A stretch of 64,000 nt of DNA from Pictodentalium vernedei (taxonomy: Eukaryota; Mollusca; Scaphopoda; Dentaliida; Dentaliidae). The translations under genes and the position numbers were made by a program. Location: the NCBI GenBank assembly GCA_031216915.1, contig CM062290.1, positions 380,848,718 to 380,912,717 on the forward strand, in the 5' to 3' direction. The notes under the pieces are model-generated. The model saw only the letters and a program-made list of their open reading frames with translations, was not told the origin of the DNA and did no database searches. Each line of letters opens with the position of its first letter. Positions within the stretch are counted from its first letter, which is position 1. Below are positions 55,130-64,000 of the stretch, piece after piece.

Positions 55130-55362
55130 TCAACCCTTTATCTAATCCGCCGGTTAATTTGCAAATTGAGCAGTTGAAAAAATTATTTTTTTCAAAATAT
55201 TTCAACAAAACCATGTCATGTGATACCTCATTGGAACGAGCTCATTGAGCTCGTTCCAATAAGGTGTCACATGTTATGGTTTTGTTGTAATTTGTGGAAA
55301 AATATTTTAAACAATAGTAAATAAAATAATATTTTTTTTATATTCTCTACGTAAAGGGTTAA
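55130..55362. mobile_element. Family A2 MITE inserted in the RING reading frame
   Basis: TCAACCCTTTATCTAATCCG on the left (TTAA mutated to TCAA) and TACGTAAAGGGTTAA on the right. Centre CAAAACCATGTCATGTGA with its complement around GGAACGAGCTCATTGAGCTC. Same subtype as 3342-3590. Confidence 0.9.
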
Positions 55363-55429
55363 ACCAATGTCGGGTGTGCAGATTAAATCCCATATGGTTA
55401 CATCAAGTTGTCTTTCTAGAATAAACCTG

Positions 55430-56335
55430 AATTGTATAATGCAAGGACATACCCACCTCCCATTTCCAGTCTTCATACCTCAAATTCCCTGCCATATTCA
55501 TCCTGCGCTACATACCCTTTCAGCCCACGTATCCTACCTCGCACCCTCTTCTTCTTGTCTCCCCTGCTACCCATCACACCTCGAATGCGAGTGAGAGTGT
55601 GTGTGCCATTTAAGGTTTCCAATTCACCCAATGGAGATTTTTATGTCAGTAACGGTACATTCGAAAATACATCTGTGCGCCTTCACGGGGGACAAAAGCT
55701 GTCACCTCGTTTTCAATAATTCGAGTATATTAAAATATTTAAAGGAATGAAACCGTTATTATGCCAGCTATAGTCCAACGCTTATAAATACAGAGTTATA
55801 CTGAGTAAAAAAACAAAATAGGTTTATTTTACTTTTGATTGTATGTTATTTTATTATTTTAATTTATTTTTGTATTGAATTATTTTTTCTTTTTTTTGTA
55901 TATTTATTTTAAATAATAGTTTTTTATTTTATTTTTTTTTTATTTCTTGTTATTTTATTATTTTAAATATTTATTTATTTATTTTATATATATATATTGT
56001 GATGATATTTGTCTATTATATTTTATTTTATTTTATATTATTACAAAGTGAAAAATTATATAAAAAAAAATTACAAAAAAACTCTGCTGAATCACCTCCT
56101 TCCATCAGATCTTCCCTTCAGCTACCTCATCCACAACGACAAGTACTAAACCCATCACTACAGGTTCTACAGCAACAACAGCTACAACAACAATTCCAAT
56201 TACCACACTAAAACTTAGAAATACTACGCCTGACGCGACAACTACTAAACAAACCAACACTGCACCAACTGCAGAAACATCAATAATTACAATTATTTCA
56301 CCGGTCACCATAATTAAAACTACAAAAATAGAAAC
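55430..56335. other. AT-rich low-complexity DNA, then ACA-rich tract
   Basis: 55810-56060 is a TTTATTTTATT-type low-complexity stretch. 56150-56335 is rich in ACAACA and ACTACA on the plus strand and continues beyond the family C copy (56809-57020), so the MITE inserted into it. Frames here are compositional. Confidence 0.6.
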
Positions 56336-56808
56336 TACAGTTAAAACTAGAAGTCCTGTCACGAATAGTGCGCTTATCTAGGCTTAATTGCGCGTTGGAA
56401 TTGCGCGCAATTGCCATATCGAATGGCATCCAAATCACGGCTTGTTCTCCTGGTTACTCATAGCAAACACATGCAATGTTTCTGCCAATGGACCTCCGGG
56501 TTACCCGTCCTGTCACGAATAGTGCGCTTATCTAGGCTTAATTGCGCGTTGGAATTGCGCGCAATTGCCATATCGAATGGCATCCAAATCACGGCTTGTT
56601 CTCCTGGTTACTCATAGCAAACACATGCAATGTTTCTGCCAATGGACCTCCGGGTTACCCGGAGGTCCATTGGCTGAAACATTGCTTGTGCACAGGCCAT
56701 ATGTACAGAATTTTGATAGCTTTACTATGGCCATAACGCGTACATTAACGCGCAGATCAACTTGCTATTTGTGCGCATTTCATGACAGGACTTCTAGTTT
56801 TAACTGTA
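56336..56808. mobile_element. Family C MITE, copy 4, with internal tandem duplication
   Basis: TACAGTTAAAACTAGAAGTC to GACTTCTAGTTTTAACTGTA. 56353-56506 and 56507-56660 are two copies of a 154-bp unit that I read as identical, beginning GTCCTGTCACGAATAGTGCG and ending GGACCTCCGGGTTACCCG. Confidence 0.93.
56353..56660. repeat. 154-bp tandem duplication
   Basis: The offset is 154 bp throughout; no differences seen by eye. The junction falls at TTACCCG|TCCTGTC, i.e. at the centre of the MITE palindrome. Confidence 0.92.
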
Positions 56809-56809
56809 C

Positions 56810-57768
56810 AGCTCCAACACTAACCATTCACTGTTACACCAACAACCTCGACTACATCATCAAGCACTTCAACAACGGCCACGATGACTACTATACCCAA
56901 CATCTAGTTTACCAACTACTGTAAAACCAATCATTGCAATTGCATCACCAGTCACCATTATGAAAACTAAAGGCCCCGAAACTACAACTCCAATACTATC
57001 CGAACATTACTACATCACCAACCACGACAACTACTATGCCATATATATGAACATACGAACGAACGAGCAAACAAACGAACCAACAAACATACAAACACTA
57101 CAAACATACCGACCATATCTCCTCAGCGCTTATTATAAAATAACCATTTAAAAATTTGTACTTTTTCTTTCTTTTTGTCTCCAAAAACATCGTTATGTTC
57201 GTCCCAATGATGGTCATGAGCTATGTTTTGGTGACAAAGGGTTAATGTTTTGGTTATTCGAAAAAATTATTTCGCATGTCTTGTCTTCTCGACGTTTTAA
57301 GTACTATACTAAGTTGTTTGACATTCGACACTTCGGATACGCGTTGTTGTTTGTTTAAAATACGTCTTAAAGTTCAACAATTCACAGAATTCTTGAAAAA
57401 TGAATTCCAAACATACAAAAAACTAATTTTTGTGTAATTATCAAATATGTGATAAACTATTGTTGTGAAATATTATTGAATTCTGGTAACTATTACAGAA
57501 ATTAAATTGTTCTAAACAACCCTTTCTTGAAAGTAAAACTGAACTTAACCCACTGATGTCTGAATGAGAATGGCGTGTAAATTTGAGATCCAGCCTCTTC
57601 TAAAAACGGATTGAAATGTTTATCCTCTAAACTCAGAGTTAAAAATTGTTGTGTCCTGAAAACAACACCCGTGAACTTCTCAGAAAATGAATGTTTTGTA
57701 TGCAAATTACTCACATGAAACATAGCCGCCATACTTCCCGCGTTAGTGATCATCGAACGTGAATGTAG
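56810..57768. other. ACA-rich tail, then AT-rich DNA
   Basis: 57040-57110 is rich in AACAAACG/ACAAAC. A degenerate family A centre (CCAAAAACATCGTTATG with CATGAGCTATGTTTTGG) and GACAAAGGGTTAA lie at 57178-57244. No gene. Confidence 0.5.
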
Positions 57769-57770
57769 GA

Positions 57771-58676
57771 AAGAATGGCACAGGGAAAAAAATGGCACAG
57801 GAGAAAATGGGACACTTTTTGACACCCTAGGAAAAAATGGCACACATGGGAGGAAAAAAAAACAGGAAAAAAATGGCACACTTTAACAGGAGTATTCAAC
57901 TAACAGGGATTGGGTCACTTTCCTGTATTCTGGAGATAAATTTAGCATTTATTCTATTATATCTTGTTTGACAGAGCTCCATGTGCTCTGTCAAACAAGA
58001 TATAATAGATTAAATGCCTGTATTGGATGTACTGAGGCCAAATAGGTCTATAAACAAAGGAAAACTGGGACGAGTCAGGGTAATTTCTCGACAGGGTACT
58101 AGATTTTTTGTTCCATTCACAGTTTACACTATAACCTATATTCAAATACTGATACTGCTTTCATATCCAGGTTAATATTGCACTTTTCTTTGAAACAACA
58201 AAAAAGTCAAAGTCTTTATTGTATTGTTACACCATTAAGGTCAAAAGTACATATCACAAAAAAAAAAAAAAAAAATATAATGACACTCGATACACAAGTC
58301 AATATTCAGTAAGAAAGGTTTAAAACAATAAGTAGAATGCGGTAACTTCAGAGTTAAACCACGACTTATATTACATGTGTGGAATATTGGTTTCATGTAA
58401 CAGAGCTGTCGATGAGGGGCTGCCAGACTCCTTTTTTCTCAGACCCCTGGTAAATAAAATGAGCTACGCTTTTTATGGACTCTGTGTCATCGCATTGAAA
58501 CAACAAATAAATAATGATAAAGTGTGCCATTTTTTCCAGTGCCATTTTTTCCTAGGTAACTGTAGAAGTGTCCCATTTTTTCCGCCCCCTCAAAAAACAG
58601 CATTTTTTGGTGTGCCATTTTTTTCTAGTTAGTCAAAAAAGTGTGCCATGTTTTCCTGTGCCATTTTTTACTGTGT
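57771..58676. mobile_element. Foldback built of an AAAAAATGGCAC motif
   Basis: 57771-57886 holds six copies of (A)nTGGCAC or TGGGACAC motifs; 58521-58676 holds the reverse complement (GTGCCATTTTTTCC). The inner ends TGGCACACTTTA and TAAAGTGTGCCA match. CCTAGGAAAAAATGGCA and its complement occur once in each arm. Between them are 630 bp including a family D piece. Confidence 0.7.
57935..58110. mobile_element. Family D piece, reverse orientation (copy 3)
   Basis: TATATCTTGTTTGACAGAGC hairpin (57957-58012), then GTACTGAGGCCAAATAGG and GGGTAATTTCTCGA, the reverse complement of the D1/D2 text left of their hairpins. The terminal CAGTGGG is missing. Confidence 0.75.
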
Positions 58677-58684
58677 AGTTTAGA

Positions 58685-59362
58685 TAGTATTCCTCACCGA
58701 GTTGTAGCCTCAGTTCAAATCGTTCGGACCAGAGAGATCGAATGAGACGCGGAATGATTATTTTCACGGCCAAGCACAGAGTGAAATAATCCCAAAACGC
58801 ACTTGCCGCATACTAATTGCCGCCAAAACCTGTCCAAAATGTCGTGTTGTCTAACAAACAACAGTTTCAGCCCTAAAGTATTCTATAAACCCCACCCACT
58901 AAATCTAATTCGAGATTCGTGGCGTTAGTGTTGCAGTGTTTACTTAAATTCGGAAAAAATCCTGTGTGTAGTCGTCTGCTCCCTTTGTTGGGTAAATAAT
59001 TTAAATAAGATATGAGACTTGGAATGTTGATGAAGGTTTCTTGTGGGATTATAGTAGAGTTAATATAAGAAGTTACCAACATGAACAAAATGGATTCATC
59101 TGCTCACGGAATCTTGTCAGTAATTGAAGTATGTAATGATCCCTGTCTAGTGATAAATGGCCCGTTTGTTCTTTCTCTGGTGATTTATAAGACCAATGTA
59201 CGATCTGAACCGTGGACATGGTTTCATGACCTCATGTTCGTCAACAGCTAGCAATGATTTGTTGGTGGCTAGTAATAGACTTCGTTAATATATACCATAC
59301 TTTCCCATATGATCATTCACATATGGTTTGCTGCACAAGCGATCAATGCTGATTTTTAACGT
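58685..59362. other. No gene recognised
   Basis: AT-rich; a 71-codon minus frame has no motif. Confidence 0.4.
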
Positions 59363-59365
59363 TAA

Positions 59366-59610
59366 TATAGCAGCCGCGGACTGGTCGTAATCCACGCGTG
59401 GGCAGTGGTGTTCACGCATGCGTTTACCAGGTAATAAAAAATATCATCTGCAAAATCTAAATTAATGAAGCATTGGTTGTACCCGGCGCTTCGTCAATGA
59501 AATGTGTGATGATTATTCCTATAATTAGTGTTTGGAATCTAATATTATTGCGTCCGTTGTAATATTGCCCAACCACGGAAAGTGAGCATTTCACGGCGGC
59601 CATACTGTGC
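59366..59610. mobile_element. Family E MITE, copy 3
   Basis: GCCGCGGACTGGTCGTAATC and, at the right, TTTCACGGCGGCCATACTGTG (in part). Interior GTTTACCAGGTAATAAAAA and CCTATAATTAGTGTTTGGAA match 47231-47480 closely; the ends are more eroded. Confidence 0.82.
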
Positions 59611-59813
59611 AGAAAATACTTTTGATTCACCTTAAATGCATTACCCCCAGAGACACCAAAACCCCATTCCAGGTAGGGATTTAAAATTCAGGCGATGATC
59701 ATAATCGATACTCGTAAGTCATTAATGATTCTCGCAAGGAAAAAAAAATGAGAATCATCTTTGATTCTCATGAAATATTCATTTGATACTCGTGAAAGAT
59801 TCTTAAAATTTCG

Positions 59814-60055
59814 TTAACCCTTTACCCAACGTAACGGTCAAAACCGGCCAGCGCTATTCCCAAATATCGCCAATTAATTTTCAAAATATTTTCATTTTTT
59901 GTCTCAAAAACATAGGTTATGACCCCTCGTTGGAACGAGCTCTTCGAGCTCGTTCCAACGAGGGGCCATAACCTATGTTTTTGAGACAAAAAATTAGTTA
60001 TTCAAGAATTTTTTTTGCAAGTGTCGTCTGCTTTTCATGTTAGGTAAAGGGTTAA
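59814..60055. mobile_element. Family A MITE, copy 8
   Basis: TTAACCCTTTACCCAACGTA to GTTAGGTAAAGGGTTAA, both TTAA intact, centre CATAGGTTATGACCCCTCG with its complement. The cleanest full copy. Confidence 0.93.
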
Positions 60056-60485
60056 AGGTCTGGAGAATTCTACTTCTTTGTTGCTCCCTCGTAATAAAGT
60101 GATAGCATGTCTTAGCAGTGGTGTCTAGTAGCGTGTTACCTACAGGGGCATCGGAACCGGGGGGGGGGGGGGGGGCTGTGGGGGTTCAGCCTCCCCCCAC
60201 TTTTTTTTACCGGGACATGTTTTTTGCATATATTTTAACACAACCAATGACTGGTAAAACAAGGGACGGATCCAGAGCCTCCCCCATATTTTCGCCAGCT
60301 TTATTTCTCTCGTACTGGTTCAGTTTCGATGGATTTCGGATCATTTTTTTTGCAGTAAGTGGCAGCAAACGCTAAAATATATACAGTCTGTTAAAAAATC
60401 GGTTAACTGAAATAGATCGTAATCTTACAGACATACAAGTACCAAATCCAACCCCAGACAAGATATTCCACAGGCAGTATAATTG
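60056..60485. other. No gene; poly-G tract at 60159-60176
   Basis: An 85-codon frame (60118-60375) runs through poly-Gly and is not credible as a gene. Confidence 0.5.
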
Positions 60486-60487
60486 CT

Positions 60488-60594
60488 GTTAACGTCGGTA
60501 AAGTATACAGGTGAGGTCTGTTTATCAGCTTTGGTCGTTACGACCAAAGCTGATAAAGAGACCTCACCTGTATGCTTTACCGACGTTTTTTAAC
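60488..60594. repeat. Near-perfect hairpin
   Basis: GTATACAGGTGAGGTCTGTT and TGAGACCTCACCTGTATGC pair with few changes (the second quoted as AAGAGACCTCACCTGTATGC in the sequence); centre CTTTGGTCGTTACGACCAAAG. AACGTCGGTAAAG and CTTTACCGACGTT form the outer arms. Confidence 0.88.
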
Positions 60595-60599
60595 GGCTC

Positions 60600-61395
60600 T
60601 CAAAATCTTTCAAATACATCTCCTGAAAAATCTCAAAATATCCGCTCAGATGCATGGAAATGGAGCTTTTGGGACCCTGGAATTTGAAATGTTTGTGGCA
60701 CGGGCCGAACCATAGTCGGCCCGTCTTACCGACGGCTATCCATCACCCGATCCATCCCCCCCCCCTCCCCCCACACACACACTTTAAAAATCGTTCGCCG
60801 CCACTGACCTGCCTATACAGGCAGCCAAAACTTCACAGGAAACCATGAAGAAACTGTAACTTCCATCAGAAGACCACCAATCACCTGTATAATGAATGTT
60901 GGGACATTTGTTCTATATGCACATGTTAGGCAGGAAACTTACAAACAATTGAACTGGAGGCATTATTAGGCCCTTGAGGGCTAAACTCTAGGATATATAT
61001 AAATATGAGAGTTTTGTTCTTTACTGTGGAATATGTACAGAGAAATAAAAATTTGTTATCGTAGCAGAAGAATCAAAATCCATTCCCACCAGTCGAAACA
61101 AATTGTAAGGTTTTTTAGGGACATAGCCCTCTCTTGGTTTTCTTGGTCTACAGGGGGACGTTGCGAGCGGAGAACAATCCTTCTGATATGATCAATATCT
61201 CCGTATTATGAATCGATCAAACAATCTAGTTCTGACAAAAACACTGCCAGGCGATTGAAAGCGCACAATTTGCCTTTGTTAGAAGGTTCCGTGATAATTT
61301 AATTAATAAATTATCATTGATACCCATTTACTTTACGATTTGGTGTTCATTAAATTGTTTGCTGGTCGATAACCAAGTTTTCCTTTATGCAAAAT
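60600..61395. other. No gene recognised
   Basis: A C-rich patch (60750-60780) and AT-rich DNA. Short frames only. Confidence 0.4.
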
Positions 61396-61399
61396 TGTA

Positions 61400-61612
61400 T
61401 ACATACCGAGTTGAAAAGGTAAATCGCCGAATACAAATAAATACAGAGAAGCCACTTGATGTAGACTCCGGAACATAAAATTTTTAAAAGAGATAATTCG
61501 CCGAATGTTTTTTTTCTCCAATAAAAAAGACATTTCGCTGCAAAATAAACTTTTTAAAATAGACACTTCGCAGAAATGTTTTGATGATAAAAAGTAACAA
61601 ATATAACCTTTT
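61400..61612. repeat. Degenerate CGCCGAA-motif region
   Basis: AAATCGCCGAATAC, AATTCGCCGAATG, CATTTCGCTGC and CACTTCGCAGAAATG are spaced 30-60 bases apart, a weak echo of 62430-62745. Confidence 0.5.
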
Positions 61613-61887
61613 TTCGCCGTGCGTCAACTTTTCAACTTGTAATAATTCTTTACAGACCATTCAGTTGCAGATTCTTTCACAATATGTTTTATTTTTTCTT
61701 CAATCAACTGCAGGAAATCCAAAGTAAAATGAAGTTATTGTTCACAGTTTAGACCCCTCGTAAGTGATTTCAACAATTTATGTTTCCAGAAGTTAAGTCA
61801 CAAGTCAGATCAGAGGCTGAAGCGCGCCCATTTGCTTCCGCCTCAACAATAGTGACTGAAGCAATCGGTGCAATCTTCCAGCCGATG

Positions 61888-62019
61888 CACCGGTGTAACA
61901 GGAATGGAAGTCCGGCGGACTACTATTCCTAGAAATGTTAGACCTAGGACTATAATTCCGCGGAATAATAGTCCAGAGGGACTAACGTTCCTACGGACTT
62001 CCATTCCTTTTACACCGGC
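61888..62019. repeat. Imperfect hairpin
   Basis: CCGGTGTAACAGGAATGGAA pairs with TTCCATTCCTTTTACACCGG; inner GTCCGGCGGACTA and TAGTCCAGAGGGAC are complementary in part. Single copy. Confidence 0.8.
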
Positions 62020-62029
62020 TTCTTTTGAG

Positions 62030-62163
62030 AGCTAACAGCTGCTCGTCGTTGTTCGTTGGTTCTCTCCGGGTACTCCGGCTTCCTCCATCCGTAAAACTGT
62101 CATCGACATGATATGATCTGGCTGTTAATGTGTCGTTAAACCCTAATAAATAATAATAAATAA
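62030..62163 (+). mobile_element. SINE, 5'-truncated 3' half (copy 5)
   Basis: AGCTGCTCGTCGTTGTTCG, CTCCGGGTACTCCGGCTTCC, AAAACTGTCATCGACATGAT and a (AATAATAA)-type tail. The head and half of the body are missing. Confidence 0.85.
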
Positions 62164-62412
62164 TGCACCGGCTTCTACACTCCCAAAGGCGGATTCATAC
62201 GCTAGAATGACAAATCGCATACGTCAAGGTACTAGACGAACAAATCCAAGTGACATAAACTTGACAATACAAGCTGATCACATACCATGATTTATATTTA
62301 CCATGTTGCCATTACTGCTTTCACTATTTTGTGTTGTTTGCAATGATGTTATTTCGATATAAAAATAACAAAAATAAACTTGTGTTGTTGTTTATAATTT
62401 CCAGAAAAATCA

Positions 62413-62745
62413 TTGAGAATTAACCTTGGACACTTCGCCGAAAAAAATGACTATTTGCCGGAAAATATGGAGACAATTTATTTCGGCGAACTGTCTGATA
62501 TTTGCCGGCAAATAGACTTTTTTTCGGAGAAAAAAGGCTATTCGCCGGAAAATATCAGACACCTCGCCGAAAAATTTATTTCGGCGAACTGTCTGATATT
62601 TTCCGGCGAAAAGTCTTTTTTCGGCGAAGTGTCCAAAGTATGGCGAAAAGTCCTGCCTTTTTGCGGCGAAATGTCCAAATGTTCGGCGAACTGTCCAATT
62701 TTTCCTTCCGGCGAAATGTACTTTCGGCGAAAAGTCCAGTCCCCA
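62413..62745. repeat. Array of CGGCGAA / TTCGCCG motifs with foldbacks
   Basis: At least twelve TTCGGCGAA or TTCGCCGGAA-like motifs in both orientations, each next to a TGTC or AAAGTCC phrase. Two local palindromes: AATATCAGACACCTCGCCGA with TCGGCGAACTGTCTGATATT (62550-62602) and CTATTTGCCGG with CCGGCAAATAG (62450-62514). Frames here (up to 208 codons on the minus strand) are rich in FRRK and SPEN repeats and reflect the motif, not a gene. Confidence 0.7.
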
Positions 62746-63040
62746 TCTGAGCGATCAACTGCAGTCCACCTAGAGGACATTTCAATGGCATATTTATATA
62801 TGTATCACCTTCGTTGCTCATTCGGAAGAAAATGGTTGCACCGGAGGAGGGGGATGGGGGTGGGGTGCTTGAACCCATCGACCGTAGTTCGATCCAATGG
62901 GAGAAAAATTTAGATTTTTCAAAAGACAGAACGCTGTTCCCTTGCATCTGAGCGATCAAATGCAGACTGGACGACTGGTATATCGAAATGTCTCTATGTG
63001 GACTGCCAATGGCAGTCCACCTAGAGAGCACTTCGATATT
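62744..63040. repeat. Direct repeat plus hairpin
   Basis: TGAGCGATCAACTGCAG (62746) recurs as TGAGCGATCAAATGCAG (62949). A hairpin at 62980-63038 pairs ATCGAAATGTCTCTATGTGG with CCACCTAGAGAGCACTTCGA around ACTGCCAATGGCAGT. TAGAGGACATTTCAATGG at 62773 matches one arm. Confidence 0.75.
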
Positions 63041-63044
63041 CCTG

Positions 63045-63355
63045 CAGTCTATGCAATGAGATCCATGTCGCCTGTTGGTTATTTTCACAAAATTTCCTGC
63101 ACCAACGCGTGTTGGGCAGTATGATTCTTGGGGCCCCAGGGGGAACCCAAATAGGGGGCTCACTGAGAATTTTTTCGATGAACCATATGGCCGGTCCGCC
63201 ACTGGGGGCTACTATGAAAGTGGCGTGGCTGAAGTGTAAGCGGGATTTCCGGACCCTCTCTTACAAACTCATACAAAAACGTGACGTAATAAGCAATCTG
63301 TGTGATTTTAGGGATTAGTCGGCCACCGGCACCGATCCGGCAACTCTGTTTGGGT
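63045..63355. other. No gene recognised
   Basis: Two small frames without motifs. Confidence 0.4.
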
Positions 63356-63359
63356 TTTT

Positions 63360-63800
63360 AAAGGAAAAGCACAAGAAATTAATTAATCTGATGGACTTCC
63401 GGGTGTAACCTCTGGAGGTTCATCAGCGGTAGCTTTTGGTTGTGTTTTTACAGAAAAACACAAGCAATAGTTCAAACGATGGACCTTCCGGGTGTTTACC
63501 ACTGAGGGTTCATCAGCGGAATCTTTCCTTATGTTTTTTAAAAGAAAAGCACAAGCAATAATTCATCTGATGAACTTCCGGGTGTAACCTCCCAGTGTTC
63601 TCCATCGGGAAATTTGATTGCATTTTTAAGGAAAAGCACAAGCAATAATTCATCTGATGGACTTCTATGCGTGACCTCCAGATGTTCTTCAGCGGAAACT
63701 GTTGTTGTGTTGTTAAAGAAAAGCACAAGCAATAATTGCGACGAGGACTTCTGGGTGTAACTTCCGGAGGCTTATCAGCGTAATATGTGCCTGTGTTTTT
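63360..63800. repeat. Tandem array, five units of about 88 bp, related to the B/C core
   Basis: AAAGCACAAGCAATAATTC or a variant starts near 63366, 63456, 63546, 63633 and 63720 (spacings about 90, 90, 87 and 87). Each unit continues ATCTGATGGACTTCCGGGTG, TAACCTCCGGAGGTTCATCA, with variation. This aligns along its length with ACAAGCAATGTTTCAGCCA, ATGGACCTCCGGGTTTAACC, CGGAGGTCCATTGGCTGAAAC of families B and C (split for length). Confidence 0.85.
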
Positions 63801-63829
63801 AAAGTAATTTTAAAATAATTTTATAGAAC

Positions 63830-64000
63830 TACAGTTAAAACTAGAAGTCCTGTCATGAAATGCGCACAAATAGCACGTTGATATGCGCGTTAATGTACGA
63901 GTTATGGCCCAAGTAAAGCTATCAAATTCTGTACAAATGGCCGGTGCACAAGCAATGTTTCAGCCAATGGACCTCCGGGTAACCCGGAGGTCCAATGGCA
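63830..64000. mobile_element. Family C MITE, copy 5, cut by the window end
   Basis: TACAGTTAAAACTAGAAGTC to the central GACCTCCGGGTAACCCGGAG palindrome; the right half lies beyond 64000. Same orientation as 21679-21996. Confidence 0.92.

Larger units (their letters stand above)
54598..55424 (+). pseudogene. RING-finger (IAP-type spacing) gene remnant split by two MITEs
   Basis: Segment one (54598-54697) is open from a TAA at 54595 to the family C copy. Segment two (55008-55133) encodes MARREIIVRDLT, then Cys-x2-Cys, 11 residues, Cys-x-His-x3-Cys-x2-Cys (CCVC ... PCHHICFCEHC). The A2 MITE follows. Segment three (55363-55424) encodes the last Cys-x2-Cys (CRVC) and 14 residues to a TAA. Leaving out 55134-55362 (element plus one TTAA-type target) keeps the frame and gives x6 between ligands six and seven, exactly the C3HC4 spacing of IAP RING domains, which also end the protein. 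Leaving out 54698-55007 likewise keeps the frame. RING domains bind E2 enzymes for ubiquitin transfer. No BIR domain was found, so IAP identity is inference. Confidence 0.65.

Noticed and set aside
57502-57879. 125-codon minus frame rich in Phe and Pro
   Set aside because: Its first third is the ATGGCAC motif arm; the rest has no recognised domain and no supporting signals.
62576-63202. 208-codon minus-strand frame
   Set aside because: It translates the TTCGGCGAA motif cluster and a hairpin; composition is repetitive with no domain.
63360-63800. CRISPR-like array
   Set aside because: Units are contiguous diverged copies with no constant repeat and unique spacers, and the organism is eukaryotic.

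Overview
The window is AT-rich, non-coding eukaryotic DNA, probably from a marine invertebrate. The non-LTR reverse transcriptases, the 5S-derived SINE and the crowd of short palindromic transposons all suggest an animal, and a lophotrochozoan such as a mollusc is a plausible guess. That placement is inference; no host gene here names a taxon. I found no intact multi-exon gene, no complete rRNA or tRNA gene, no CRISPR array and no LTR retrotransposon.

Almost everything recognisable is transposon-derived. Four non-LTR (LINE-type) elements are present: a decayed reverse transcriptase at 1-1.3 kb (+); a nearly full-length but broken element at 22.9-27.6 kb (+) with a 2A-like NPGP motif, an APE-type endonuclease and a reverse transcriptase; an L1/Tx1-like element at 35.3-40.0 kb (-) split by a second LINE and by a palindromic MITE; and that second LINE itself (35.85-37.3 kb, -), whose 3' end recurs at 18.4-18.6 kb. 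A SINE family has three copies with clear target-site duplications (14.45, 45.13 and 53.82 kb) plus fragments. Two of the three carry a 5S-rRNA-derived head and one a tRNA-derived head on the same body.

The rest is a dense set of short DNA transposons, each a near-perfect hairpin. I name the families only for this report. A: TTAA flanks, CCCTTTAC ends, piggyBac-like. B, C and E: TA flanks, CAGT ends, Tc1/mariner-like. D: TA flanks, pogo-like. F and G: hairpins. J: TTAA, CCCTTTAA ends. There is also a hAT-like element with a perfect 8-bp duplication (52.6-53.5 kb). B and C have different ends but the same central palindrome, and a diverged form of that core is amplified as a tandem array at 63.36-63.80 kb, next to a C copy.

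The best candidate for a former host-type gene is a RING-finger reading frame at 54.6-55.4 kb. A C-family MITE lies upstream and an A-family MITE lies between zinc ligands six and seven. Conceptual removal of each insertion with one target copy keeps the frame open, and the ligand spacing then equals that of IAP-type RING domains. Other structural features are a 134-bp satellite (4.0-5.2 kb), an inverted segmental duplication (13.66-14.41 against 17.16-17.93 kb), a long foldback with a nested insertion (43.1-44.1 kb) and a foldback of a short ATGGCAC motif (57.8-58.7 kb).
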